64,000 nucleotides of DNA from the NCBI RefSeq assembly GCF_020511115.1, contig NZ_JAJAVH010000001.1, positions 620,001-684,000 on the forward strand, given 5' to 3'. Positions 51,501 to 59,984 of this stretch are shown piece after piece (position 1 is the first letter of the stretch; each line of letters starts with the position of its first letter). The position numbers and the translations under genes are program-made. Source of the DNA: Luteimonas panaciterrae (GTDB taxonomy: Bacteria > Pseudomonadota > Gammaproteobacteria > Xanthomonadales > Xanthomonadaceae). The notes under the pieces were generated by a model. It saw nothing but the letters and a program-made list of their open reading frames with translations, ran no database searches and was not told where the DNA came from.

Positions 51501-53647
51501 CGCGCGTGAGCCATTGGCTCGACCTGCGCGGGCCGAACCTCATGGTCAACACCGCGTGCTCGTCGTCGCTGGTCGCGCTACATCTGGCCTGCGAAAGCCT
51601 GCGCTCGGGCGAATCGCGCATCGCCATCGCCGGTGGTGCCTATCTGACCGGTTGCGACACACCGTTCGTGTTCCTCAGCCGTCTCGGCGCGGTGTCGCCG
51701 ACCGGCGAATGCCTGCCGTTCGATGCCAAGTCCAATGGCATGGTGCTCGGCGAGGCGGTGTCGGCGGTGATCCTCAAGCCGCTCAAGGATGCGATCGCCG
51801 ACGGTGATCATATCCATGCCGTGATCAAGGGTTCGGCGATCAACAACGATGGTCATTCCAACGGCATCACCGCGCCGAATCCGCGTGGCCAGGCCGAAGC
51901 GCTGCGCAAGGCCTACGTCAACGCCGGTCTGAGTCCGGATCTGGTGAGTTATGTCGAATGCCACGGCACGGGCACGCCGCTGGGCGATCCGGTCGAGATC
52001 GAGGGCATGACGCAGGCGTTCCGCAAGTTCACCGATCGCAAGCAGTTCTGCGCGGTGGGGTCGTTGAAGGCGGCGTTCGGGCACAGCCTGTCCGGCTCCA
52101 GCCTGCCGAGCCTGATCAAGGTGGTGCTGTCGCTGCAGCACCGCACGATTCCAGCCACGGCCGGTTACAACCAGGCCAATCCGCACATCGATTTCGCCAG
52201 TTCGCCGTTCCATGTCGTGGCCGGACGGCCGATGTCGTGGCAGCCGAGTGGCGATCAGCCGCTGCGCGCGGGCATCAACTCGTTCGGTTTCGGCGGCACC
52301 AACTGCCATGTCGTGCTGGAGGAAGCGCCGCGCCTGCCGCCGCCGGTGCAGAGCCAGGATGCGACGCAGCTGTTGCTGCTCAGCGGCCGCACCCAGAACG
52401 TATTGCAGGAGATCGCCACGCGCCTGCTCGGCGCCGTGGAGAAGCATCCGGAATACAAGCCGTCGCAGGTCTGCCTGAGCATGAACGGCACGCAGCGCGA
52501 TCTGGCCTTCAAGGCCGCGCTGCTGGTGCGTGATCGCCATGATCTGCAGAGCAAGCTCGCCGCTCTGTCGGCGGGACGCGAAACCCCGGGCATCGAGGTG
52601 CGACGCGGCAATCCCAAGCAGGTGCCGCAAGTGAGTCTGGTGCTGGATGGTGTCAATCCGCTCGACGTGCAACAGGCGCAGGAATTGATCGACGCCTTCC
52701 CGCTGCTGCAGCAGATCTGCGACGACTGCAAGGGCTATTACCGCGATGCGATGGCCTATAGCAATCCGCTCAACCAGCAGCACCTGGATGAGTTGCTGTA
52801 CGCATTCGCCGTGCAGTACGCGCTCGGCCGGTTGCTGATGTCGGCCGAGATCAAGCCGGCGGCGATCGTCGCGGAAGGGACAGGTGTGTTGGCCGGTGCG
52901 TGTCTGCTCGGGATGTTGAGCCTGAAGCAGGCGGTGGCGATGCTGAGCCGGTATGCGCTCGGCCGGCACGAAATCGTCGACGGCGCATTCGATTCAGAGG
53001 CGCGCGGCGACAGCTGGCACTGCCCGCTGGTGCTGCCGGGCGCGGTGCTGCGCAGCAACCAGGACCAGGCGGCGGTACAACTGAGCGCCTATCTGCAGCA
53101 GCCGCGCCGTCTCGGCGCACAGGACGTGCAGGAACTCGCGCGCGGCGACTACGGCCTGGTGCACCTGGGCGGTTCGCGCGAGTTGCGCGAACAGTTGGGC
53201 ATCACCGACGCCGGCAACTGGCTTGGTGTGTCCGAGCCCGGGCAGGCGCGTGATGGCCACGAACGATTGCTGGCGCTGTTCGGCCGCATGTACGTGCGTG
53301 GCATCCGCTTCAATGCACGTGTGCTGGCGACGGCGGGCGCGCGTCGCGTGCCGCTGCCGACGTATCCGTTCGAGAACAAGCCGTACCGCTACAAGGCGCT
53401 GACCGTTCCGGGCCAGCAGGCCGTCGCCACCACATCGGTGCAGACGACTGCTCCGGGCGTGCCGGCGCTGGTCCCCATCGCGACGCCGAGGACGGCACCC
53501 TCGCTGCCACGCTTGCAGCCGGCCGCGCCGTCATCGCAGTCGCTCACACGTCTGCAGCCAGTCGCGCTGGCACAGCAGGCGCTCTCGACCGCACAACGCA
53601 CGGCCCTGGCCGAGGAGCTCCGCAAGGAGCTCAGCCAGGTGTCGTGA
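45545..53647 (+). CDS. Modular type I PKS: acyl ligase-ACP-KS-AT-ACP-KS-(inactive AT)
   Basis: 2700 aa assembly-line enzyme. Acyl-AMP ligase (FAAL/CAL type, about 28-590, YSSGSTGSPKG at 201-211) loads a fatty acid onto ACP1 (Ser647 in GGTS). KS1 starts near 709 (Cys909, His1044, His1083). AT1 has GHSVGE with Ser1366 and the malonyl-type HAFH at 1465-1468. ACP2 carries Ser1713 (GLDS). KS2 starts near 1800 (Cys2005, His2140, His2180). A second AT-like region (about 2360-2600, ending LPTYPF) reads AEGTGVLAG where GHSxG should be, so it lacks Ser and His. No KR, DH, ER or TE is present. It is followed 7-37 bp on by the ACP-ACP-NRPS gene. Confidence 0.93.
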   Translation: MAKKSAKKTAPARSNKRKTPVMSHAIGRAPAGVLDAEGSLADLLLRGAQANDVGMVFVQPDGSELNVSYAQILQQAKARLAGLREAGVPTGVPVPMVVNHGPDFLVTFWACILGGIVPAPLTYPTSFTSANNALTKVYEVWQQLEQRPILGDRMLAEKLAQTELIDTSGMRVLVGDDLDRPGTEAEPAPGRADDIAFIQYSSGSTGSPKGVTLTHRNLLINVEALLLATEHKSGETIASWMPFSHDMGLICLHLFPLAGLAKQINMAPQLFVRRPLLWLEKIAEHRAVLTGSPNFGYRLVLDKLTPEYVEALDLSALRVILNGAEPISVPLMREFTAALTPSGLRPEAVYPVYGMAEASVGLAIPPMGQPAIIRAIDRRLLAESGRVKVVDEHDPEAILIPDEGPPIAASECRVVDDAGKLLPEGNVGHIQIRGLNVTQGFYANPEATDEAKDGDWIRTGDLGFMIDGRLSITGRAKDIIIVDGQKFFAYDLEACAESVEGVATGKVIACGWNDADIGRERVALFVGVRGEQGRDLLAQVWRKINAVFGIAADYLVAIKSVPRTTSGKLQRFAMRKAFLAGEFADSTFTVDDLLAEPVRAEAAVQDIEVLSAEALKTRIRSVWAQILGRDEARIPLDRPFLELGGTSVKAVQVLGALEQDLATTLSHEFLLQCRTIEDMAAYLQAHLARHDHAALEETKTVAANIDSDEDIAIIGMACRFPQADTPESFWDNLIQGRDCVSEVPRERWDADIHYQPGVAGKSNSRWGGFIDAPYAFDPEFFHISAEEARIMDPQQRLFLQTTWEALERAGHAGARTHGKRVGVFVGAGHLNYLEHHLHGLDLQRLQGFDSVRNLSQEQREALVAEWKTRFGDSELQPNTLVDNLLNMIAARTSHALNFKGPSLAVDTACSSSLVAVHLACDSLRRGECEIAVAGGVNLNLTPTPYLMFSRAGALSPSGRCRVFDAEADGMVPGEGAGTVVLKPLKRALADGDPVLAVIKRSAINNDGRSLGVMAPNPDGQRVAVASAYRDGRLKPADIQYVEAHGTGTAIGDPSELRALAHVFSELGAPNDCVVGSVKANIGHLLSAAGVASLIKLVLALQHRQMPPSLHVKRVNAQIDGQIDTTTGKPVFRVLQEAQGWEAPAQGARRGAINSFGFGGTNCHMVVEESPSTAHEPRAERPQHLLCLSAQNEAALQRRASDLAAALQRWSDQAAIDVGAADIGAVDIAFSQHTGRAHLPERLFVVGDSTEALAEQLAGGEYKRARASQVPAKVALMFTGQGAQYPGMARRLYDTLPSFKRILDECAACFEGQLEKPLLSYLYAADGDEALLAQTWLTQPLMFSIDYALGRLLLDWGVKPACMLGHSVGEYAAACLAGVMRLEDAAKIIAARGRLIAALPAGGGMTAVFESQENLAPLLAAYEGELWFGAHNGNHQVVSGKLDALAKLQEQLQAQGKVCRALKVSHAFHTPLLEPMLDAFGKVLAEVEFSAPKIPLISNLGGQWIEDRVLDAGYWREHVLAPVCFEQSVQLAAERGIGVFVECGPDKVLSNLARHILGAQAQVFPTLDRKRDDWHGLLPALGGLYLNGVEPNWEAYDADFAPRRIALPTYPFARDEYRIVTHDTASASAAATPRVEDWSGTAESGRLLALQSVPARTANEERFIVQAPAQQRKESEKPLQDWYQVVQTLVAELAEIPASQVDMFRNFHDLGLDSATAVKLAGRLGELTQTKLPPTLLFEHQSPTALVEYLLAEAVLTRQPAAHETVGAPTASSLIPLGATSAAPSAISIESTADLPHVRDHDIAIIGMSLRMPGADTPEQFWQALIEGRKAIREVRPEQWSLEDYFKAEDQEAHTSYTKWGAFLDKPYDFDPMFFGISPREAEAMDPQQRLFLEVAFEALQQSGYGGDFRTREIGIYVGCEQNQYGEHFVSHQRYQALLRRYAQMEWFKQLPEAARAELLGTLNDVMRPAELISDAVAGQGLNEIPARVSHWLDLRGPNLMVNTACSSSLVALHLACESLRSGESRIAIAGGAYLTGCDTPFVFLSRLGAVSPTGECLPFDAKSNGMVLGEAVSAVILKPLKDAIADGDHIHAVIKGSAINNDGHSNGITAPNPRGQAEALRKAYVNAGLSPDLVSYVECHGTGTPLGDPVEIEGMTQAFRKFTDRKQFCAVGSLKAAFGHSLSGSSLPSLIKVVLSLQHRTIPATAGYNQANPHIDFASSPFHVVAGRPMSWQPSGDQPLRAGINSFGFGGTNCHVVLEEAPRLPPPVQSQDATQLLLLSGRTQNVLQEIATRLLGAVEKHPEYKPSQVCLSMNGTQRDLAFKAALLVRDRHDLQSKLAALSAGRETPGIEVRRGNPKQVPQVSLVLDGVNPLDVQQAQELIDAFPLLQQICDDCKGYYRDAMAYSNPLNQQHLDELLYAFAVQYALGRLLMSAEIKPAAIVAEGTGVLAGACLLGMLSLKQAVAMLSRYALGRHEIVDGAFDSEARGDSWHCPLVLPGAVLRSNQDQAAVQLSAYLQQPRRLGAQDVQELARGDYGLVHLGGSRELREQLGITDAGNWLGVSEPGQARDGHERLLALFGRMYVRGIRFNARVLATAGARRVPLPTYPFENKPYRYKALTVPGQQAVATTSVQTTAPGVPALVPIATPRTAPSLPRLQPAAPSSQSLTRLQPVALAQQALSTAQRTALAEELRKELSQVS

Positions 53648-53684
53648 CCAATCAATGCCGTTGCCTATCGATCAGGTGAATTCC

Positions 53685-56600
53685 ATGGCTACCGATTCCA
53701 ATTCCTTGCAACAGCGTCTGCGCATCGCCGTCTCGGCCGTGACCGGCCACCAACCGGAGGACCTGGATGCCGACCAGTTCCTGGAAAGCGATCTCGGCAT
53801 TGATTCGATCAAGATGGTGGAGCTCACGCAAAGCCTGCTGTTGATCGTCGCGGAACCGCTGCGTGAGCGCTTCATGGCGGAGGTGCCGACCGATCGATTG
53901 ATGCAGGTGCAGACGCTGCGCGAGCTGGAGACGATTTTCCAAGGGTGGGATGGCGTTCCCACGCCCTCCCCTGCGACCGCAGGGGAGGGTTGGGGAGGGG
54001 TTGCGTCAGCGCCGATGGCCCTTCCGGAGAGTGCGCTCTCACCCGCAGGCTCCCCTTCCAGCTTCCCCCTGCAGCCGCAGGGGGAGGAGCCAAGAGCTGC
54101 GGATCTCACGCCGCGTGTATTCGCGCTGATCTCGCAGATCACCGGCCACAATCCGGACGATCTCGATCTCGATCTGTTTCTCGAGGGCGACCTCGGCATC
54201 GATTCGATCAAGATGGTCGAACTGAGTTCGAACCTGCTCACCCTGGTGCCGGCCGAACGGCGCGACGCATTCGCCGCGCAGGTACCGACCGACCAGCTGA
54301 TGCAGGTGCAGACATTGCGCGAGATCGTGCAACTGTTCGCGTCCTGGCAGGCGTCCGGTAGTGCCGCTCCCGAGCAGCCCGCGGTCACGCTGGCGCCTCA
54401 GCCGAAACTGGCCGAAGCATCCTCGAATGCAGCGTCCTGGCCGGGCAATGCACTGTCCGAAGGCGGCGAACTGAACATGCTGCCTTCGCAATATCCGTTC
54501 CTGGTCTCGCACTGGGCGGTGTCCACCTGCAGCCTGTGCTCGCGCGTGCGCCTGCAAGGGCCGTTCGATCTGCAACTGGCGCAGCGCGCCTGGAACGACC
54601 TGCTCGGTCGCCATCCCGCCTTGCGCGCTCGCTTCGTCATCCCGGCCGAAGCGCGCAGCTTCAAGGAGTATCGCTACGAAGTGCAGGCGCAGGTGCAGGC
54701 GCCCGCGCTGGCACTCACGGATCTGCGGCATCTGCCACGCGCGCAGCAGGACGAGGCTGTCGCTGCCGAAGTCGAGCGCAACGTGAACGCACAGTGGGCA
54801 CTGAGCGATCCTCTGTTGCATCGCTTCTTCGCCTGGCGGCTGGCCGACGATCTGCATGAGGTGTTCTTCACCAATCATCACCTGATCTCCGACGGCTTGA
54901 GCAATCAGCAGGTGATGCGCGAATTCCTCGCTCTGTATGCCGCCGCGGCGAACGGTCAGCCGGCTGCGCTGCCACCGGCCACATCGCTACAGCGTTATCG
55001 CGAAGTCGTCGACGGCATCAACGCTTGGCATGATCCGGCCGAGGACCAGGCCATCACCGATCTGCTCAAGCGCCAGGGCAAGCAATCCTTCGTCTGGAAT
55101 CCGAACAACCGTCCGCGCGCCGAAGCCCTGGCGAAAGTGCGTAACTATCGTTTCCGTCTCGACAAGGGCACCACGCAGACCCTGCAACGCCTGACCGGCG
55201 AACTGCGCGTGTCGATGAACAGCGTGCTGGTCGGCGCCTATCTGCGCACCGTCGCCGGATTCGTCAACGAAGCGAAGCCCATCTTCCTCAATATCCCGAC
55301 CAGCGGTCGCGTTTATCAAGGCATCGACGCGAGCGGGATCATCGGCTGCTTTGCGCAGAATCTGGCGTTGGACTTCGCGCCACCTGCCGCCAGCGAAGCC
55401 TGGGATACGTTGCTCGAACGTGTTCACCGCGGCATCGAAAGCGCGATCGGGCAGGGTGTGGATCGCGCGCAGACACGCTCGCTCGCGCATACGATCCGCG
55501 ACCGCTTCCAGCTCGAACACGGCCGCATTCCCGAAGCACATGGTCCGCTGATCCGCGCGGGCATGAAGTCCAACCTGTTCCTGCCCTACATCGGCAACAC
55601 CCACATCGCCGAGCAATATGCCGGGTTGCGCGTGGTCGATTACCAGGCAGCGACGGTGACCAACGCCGGCACCCTGGACACGGTGATCGAGCAGTTCAAC
55701 GGTCATCTGGAGATGACCACCAACTACGACGCCAACCATTACGACATCGACTTCGTCGCCAAGGTCGCCGAAGCCTTCCTGGTGCAGCTGCGCAGCCTGG
55801 CCGTGTTCCGCACGCCGCAGCTCGCGCAAGTCGCCGCGCCGCGAACGACGTCGATCGATTCGGTGCAGGCCGATCAAGTGCGGCAGGTGGCCGAGGAAAT
55901 CATGCATCGCGCGCTCACCGTCGCCGATCTGGACAAGGATCTGGAGGCCGATCTCGGCCTGGATTCGCTCGAACGTATCCGCATCGTCTCGCGGCTGGAG
56001 CAGTTCTCCGCGGGCCGCTTCGATCGTCAGGCGCTGCTCTCTTGCCGAAGCCTGGGGGAGATGGTGGCGCAGCTGGGTGGCGAACAGGCCGCGCCTGCAT
56101 CGGCGAATGCGCCGACATCCAATGATGTCGACGCGGCCCTTGTGCCCTATCGGCAGATCATCGCGCAATGCGCGCGCACGCCGCAGGCGGTGGCGGTCCA
56201 GGCCGACGGCGTGTCGCTCACCTACGATGAGCTGCACCGGCAATCCAACCAGCTCGCCAATCAACTGCGTGCGCTGGGCGTGACGCGCGGCAGTCTGGTC
56301 GGTGTGATGGCGCATCGCGGCATCAACATGCAGATTGCGCTGCTCGGCATCCTCAAGGCCGGTGGCGGCTACGTGCCGCTCGATCCGGATTATCCGAGCG
56401 ACCGCATCGCCTACATCATGGAGCACGCACAGCTGACGGCCGTGCTCACCGAGACCGCGGTCGCCACGCAGCTGGCCGCCTGCCTGTCACCGTCGCTGCC
56501 GTTGCGGCATCTGGTCTATCTGGACGAAAGGCCGTTCGCGGCGCCGTCGAACTTGCACAGCGTTGGCCGCGCCGAATGGCGCGCGCAGCCGGACGCCGAT

Positions 56601-59600
56601 CTGGCGCAGATCAGCCAGCCCGACGACACGATGGTCGTGCTGTACACCTCCGGCTCGACCGGCCGGCCGAAAGGCGTGGTGCTCGGTCATCGCGGTTACG
56701 CCAATCGCCACGACTGGCATCAGCATCTGTTCCAGCTGCAGCCGGGCGAGCGCGTTGCCCAGAAGACTTCGATCTGTTTCGACATCTCGGTGTGGGAGCT
56801 GTTCTGGCCGCTGCAGGTCGGCGGTACCGTCTGCCCGGTGTCGACGGCGACGCTGCGCGATCCCTGGGCGTTGGCGCAGTGGATTCGAGACAACGGCATC
56901 CACGTCATGCATTTCGTGCCTTCTCTGTTCGGCGAGTTCCTCAACGCCGTCGAGGCGCAGACCATCGCATTCCCCGCATTGCGGCAGCTGGTGTTCAGCG
57001 GCGAAGCGATGCCGGTCACGCACGTGCGGCGCTGGTTCGCGCGCTTCGGCTTCGGTGCCAAGATGGCGAACCTGTACGGGCCGACCGAGGCGTCGATCGA
57101 CGTCAGCGCCTGGCAGATGGATCGGATGCCCGATCTGAACATGGCGCGCGTGCCGATCGGTCACGCCATGCCGAACGTACAGCTGCTCATCCTCGACGAG
57201 AACATGCAACGCGTCCCGCAGGGCGAGCAGGGCGAGCTGTGGATCGGCGGTATCCAGCTCGCGCACGGCTATCTGCACGATGCGCAGCGCACCGCCGATA
57301 GCTTCCGTGTCAATCCGTTTCCGGATGTGCCGTGCCCGACGCTCTACAAGACCGGCGATCTGTGCGTGCAGCTGCCGGATGGCAGTTTCGACTATCGCGG
57401 TCGCGTCGACAGCCAGGTCAAGATCCGTGGCTTCCGCGTCGAACTCGGCGAGATCGAGAGCGTGCTCGGCACGCACCCGGCGGTGCGCGAGGCGGCGGTG
57501 CTGGCGGTCGATCACGGTGATGGCCATCTGCGCCTGGAGGCCTGGCTGTCGGGCGAGTACACCGAGCCGCGCGCCCTGCGCGAGCATCTGGCCAAGAAAC
57601 TGCCGGCCTACATGCTGCCCAACACGTTCGACTGGCTGCCGAGCCTGCCCAAGAACCAGAACGGCAAGCTCGACCGCAAGGCGATTGCCGCGCACGGAAA
57701 GACGCCCGCGTCGACGTCGCCCGCGCTGCCCGTCGGCACGGCTGCGGTGGAAGCACCCGCGCAGACGCTGGAAGACCAGATCGTCGCCAATACCATCGAT
57801 TTTCCGCTCGGGCCGGCGCAGAGCTGGCTGCTGAACTACTTCGAACCACCGTACCAGTGGGCCGGCTTCAGCCGCTTCCGCTATCTGCAACCGCTCGATA
57901 TCGAGACATTCAACCGTGCCCTGCGCAAGCTGACGCAGAAGCATGCCGCGCTGCGTTCGGTGTTCCATCAGAAGGGCGGCGTCTGGCACCAGAACTTCCC
58001 CGAGCCGCGCGTGTGGCCGCAAGCTGAGGTGTACGACGGCACGCATTTGCCGCCAACCGTGCGCGAGGAGCAGCTGCGCGCGTTGATCGTGGAGCGCGTG
58101 AAGGGCTTGCGCCTGGACGGCAACGGGCCGCTGTGGTCGGTGCTGGTGATCAAGGAGACCGAGGATCGTTACGACATCTGCATCGTCGGCCATCACATCA
58201 TCAGCGACATGCTCGGAAACGGTGTCGCCTTCAAGTCGCTGTGGCAGTTGTACAGCGAATGCCTGGCCGGCGAGGACCGGGAAGTCCATGAAGATCCGCC
58301 GCTGTTCGTCACCTATCTCGAGGCGCTGGAGAAGAAGCGCACGCGTGATGCGGTGGCGCGCTACGTCGATTACTGGACCAAGCAGTTCCCGGCCACCGAT
58401 CCGGCCTTCAATGTGCCGCTGGATCATCGCAACGGCGAGAACACCGAGGCCTCGACGGCGAGCGAGCGCTTCGTCCTCGATGCCGTGGAAACGGCGAGCC
58501 TGCAACGCGCCCGCCAGCAGTATGGCAGCACGCTGTATCACCTGCTGCTGGCGCCGCTGTACCGGGCGCTGGCGGAGTGGAGCGGTAATCCGAAGGTGGC
58601 CCTCAGCCAGCGCACGCATGGCCGCGATCTTGGCGATGGCGCGACGTTCTTCGAATGCGTCGGCAATTTCGCCGTGAACTATCCGCTCGCGGTGCAGGTG
58701 GATGCGCAGTCCGGCTGGCAGAATCTGTTGCAGGCGATCAAGCAAGGTTTCGATGCCGTGCCGCTGAACGGCATCAGCTACGATCTCGTCGCCGATCGTT
58801 TGCCTGGACATCTGTACCCGGACAACAAGCTCACGCCGGTTCGCGCCAACTATCTCGGCAATCGCGAGTTGCCCAAGAGCAGGCTGTTCGAATTCGACAG
58901 TGGCGACTGGGATCAGCGGTTCAACCTGCCGGAACAGAAACGCAGCGCGTTGATCGAAGTGTTCTTCAGCATTGGCGAGGAGAACTCGTTGCAGGTGGAA
59001 CTGGCCTATTCGAGCAATTTCCATCGCGCCGAAACCATCCGCCGCGTCGGCGAGCGTTACATGCAGCTGCTGCGTGACGTGCTGACGCAGGCGCCCGCGG
59101 CCAGGCCGATACCGGCGGCGGTGCAGGCGGCCCCCGCGCAGCTCGTTGCGGCGAACTCGGAAGTCATCGCGCTGCTGCCCGCCGCGGCTCCCGTACCCAC
59201 GGCATCGAAGCCGCTCACCGGCAAGATCGCCGTCATCACCGGTGCCGGACGCGGTATCGGTCGCGATATCGCGATTCGTTTCGCCGAACAGGGCGCCAAG
59301 CTGGTGCTGGTGTCGCGTTCGTCGGGACCGCTGGAAGAAACGCTGCAGAAGGTGCGTCGCGTGACGCCGGATGCGATCGCCATCACCGCCGACGTCACCC
59401 AGGAAGCGGCGGTCGAGGCGATGATGCGGCAGGCGATCGCGCACTTCGGACGCGTCGACATCCTGATCAACAACGCCGGCGCCAACCACGCGATGCTGCT
59501 GGCAGAATCCGATCCGAAAGCCTGGCGCGAGATGATCGACATCAATCTGATGGCCGCCTATCTGTGCAGCCGCAGCGTGTTGCCGCAGATGATGGAGCAG

Positions 59601-59984
59601 GGTGGCGGCAAGATCGTCAATCTCGGCTCGGCGGCCAGTGTGATCGGCTATCCGCTGTTCAGTGCCTACTGCGCCGCCAAGCATGCGGTGGTCGGTCTGA
59701 CCAAGTCGCTGGCGGAGGAGGTGAAGCAGAAGAACATCCAGGTGAACGTGGTCTGCCCGGCCTTCGTCGACACGCGGATGACGCCGGCGGCGTTCCGCAG
59801 TGCTTCGATGCCGGTCGAGCAGGTAGCCGAGGTCGTGCTGTTCCTCGCCTCGAAGGCGGCCGACGGCATCACCGGTGAAACCTTGAACATCTTCGGCAAG
59901 CAGGACATGTACTCCTACGGTTCCGACAAGATGAGCACGTTCAAGTCGATCACGCGCGACTTCAAACCCGGAGTCGCGGCGTGA
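53685..59984 (+). CDS. Hybrid ACP-ACP-C-ACP/PCP-A-C-SDR megasynthase
   Basis: 2099 aa. Tandem carrier domains bear DLGIDSIKMVEL with Ser41 and Ser174. A condensation domain has intact HHLISDG (His398, His399, Asp403). A third carrier has Ser761 (LGLDS). The adenylation domain has TSGSTGRPKG near 988, LYGPTEAS and NGKLDRK (Lys1328). Specificity residues read by eye as DIWHVSLIDK, close to the serine code. A second C domain has HHIISDM (His1503, His1504, Asp1508), and a C-terminal SDR has TGAGRGIG near 1852, Tyr1995 and Lys1999. There is no carrier after A and no TE. The ATG at 53685 has AGGTG 6 nt upstream; an ATG at 53655 would add 10 residues. Confidence 0.92.
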   Translation: MATDSNSLQQRLRIAVSAVTGHQPEDLDADQFLESDLGIDSIKMVELTQSLLLIVAEPLRERFMAEVPTDRLMQVQTLRELETIFQGWDGVPTPSPATAGEGWGGVASAPMALPESALSPAGSPSSFPLQPQGEEPRAADLTPRVFALISQITGHNPDDLDLDLFLEGDLGIDSIKMVELSSNLLTLVPAERRDAFAAQVPTDQLMQVQTLREIVQLFASWQASGSAAPEQPAVTLAPQPKLAEASSNAASWPGNALSEGGELNMLPSQYPFLVSHWAVSTCSLCSRVRLQGPFDLQLAQRAWNDLLGRHPALRARFVIPAEARSFKEYRYEVQAQVQAPALALTDLRHLPRAQQDEAVAAEVERNVNAQWALSDPLLHRFFAWRLADDLHEVFFTNHHLISDGLSNQQVMREFLALYAAAANGQPAALPPATSLQRYREVVDGINAWHDPAEDQAITDLLKRQGKQSFVWNPNNRPRAEALAKVRNYRFRLDKGTTQTLQRLTGELRVSMNSVLVGAYLRTVAGFVNEAKPIFLNIPTSGRVYQGIDASGIIGCFAQNLALDFAPPAASEAWDTLLERVHRGIESAIGQGVDRAQTRSLAHTIRDRFQLEHGRIPEAHGPLIRAGMKSNLFLPYIGNTHIAEQYAGLRVVDYQAATVTNAGTLDTVIEQFNGHLEMTTNYDANHYDIDFVAKVAEAFLVQLRSLAVFRTPQLAQVAAPRTTSIDSVQADQVRQVAEEIMHRALTVADLDKDLEADLGLDSLERIRIVSRLEQFSAGRFDRQALLSCRSLGEMVAQLGGEQAAPASANAPTSNDVDAALVPYRQIIAQCARTPQAVAVQADGVSLTYDELHRQSNQLANQLRALGVTRGSLVGVMAHRGINMQIALLGILKAGGGYVPLDPDYPSDRIAYIMEHAQLTAVLTETAVATQLAACLSPSLPLRHLVYLDERPFAAPSNLHSVGRAEWRAQPDADLAQISQPDDTMVVLYTSGSTGRPKGVVLGHRGYANRHDWHQHLFQLQPGERVAQKTSICFDISVWELFWPLQVGGTVCPVSTATLRDPWALAQWIRDNGIHVMHFVPSLFGEFLNAVEAQTIAFPALRQLVFSGEAMPVTHVRRWFARFGFGAKMANLYGPTEASIDVSAWQMDRMPDLNMARVPIGHAMPNVQLLILDENMQRVPQGEQGELWIGGIQLAHGYLHDAQRTADSFRVNPFPDVPCPTLYKTGDLCVQLPDGSFDYRGRVDSQVKIRGFRVELGEIESVLGTHPAVREAAVLAVDHGDGHLRLEAWLSGEYTEPRALREHLAKKLPAYMLPNTFDWLPSLPKNQNGKLDRKAIAAHGKTPASTSPALPVGTAAVEAPAQTLEDQIVANTIDFPLGPAQSWLLNYFEPPYQWAGFSRFRYLQPLDIETFNRALRKLTQKHAALRSVFHQKGGVWHQNFPEPRVWPQAEVYDGTHLPPTVREEQLRALIVERVKGLRLDGNGPLWSVLVIKETEDRYDICIVGHHIISDMLGNGVAFKSLWQLYSECLAGEDREVHEDPPLFVTYLEALEKKRTRDAVARYVDYWTKQFPATDPAFNVPLDHRNGENTEASTASERFVLDAVETASLQRARQQYGSTLYHLLLAPLYRALAEWSGNPKVALSQRTHGRDLGDGATFFECVGNFAVNYPLAVQVDAQSGWQNLLQAIKQGFDAVPLNGISYDLVADRLPGHLYPDNKLTPVRANYLGNRELPKSRLFEFDSGDWDQRFNLPEQKRSALIEVFFSIGEENSLQVELAYSSNFHRAETIRRVGERYMQLLRDVLTQAPAARPIPAAVQAAPAQLVAANSEVIALLPAAAPVPTASKPLTGKIAVITGAGRGIGRDIAIRFAEQGAKLVLVSRSSGPLEETLQKVRRVTPDAIAITADVTQEAAVEAMMRQAIAHFGRVDILINNAGANHAMLLAESDPKAWREMIDINLMAAYLCSRSVLPQMMEQGGGKIVNLGSAASVIGYPLFSAYCAAKHAVVGLTKSLAEEVKQKNIQVNVVCPAFVDTRMTPAAFRSASMPVEQVAEVVLFLASKAADGITGETLNIFGKQDMYSYGSDKMSTFKSITRDFKPGVAA
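53964..54085. repeat. REP-like palindromes inside the PKS/NRPS linker
   Basis: Two hairpins lie in frame between the first two carrier domains: CCCTCCCCTGC/GCAGGGGAGGG (53964-53974, 53979-53989, perfect 11 bp) and TCCCCCTGC/GCAGGGGGA (54064-54072, 54077-54085, perfect 9 bp). They encode the Pro/Ser/Gly linker. The G/C-block arms resemble the intergenic hairpins near 10610 and 11192. Confidence 0.65.
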
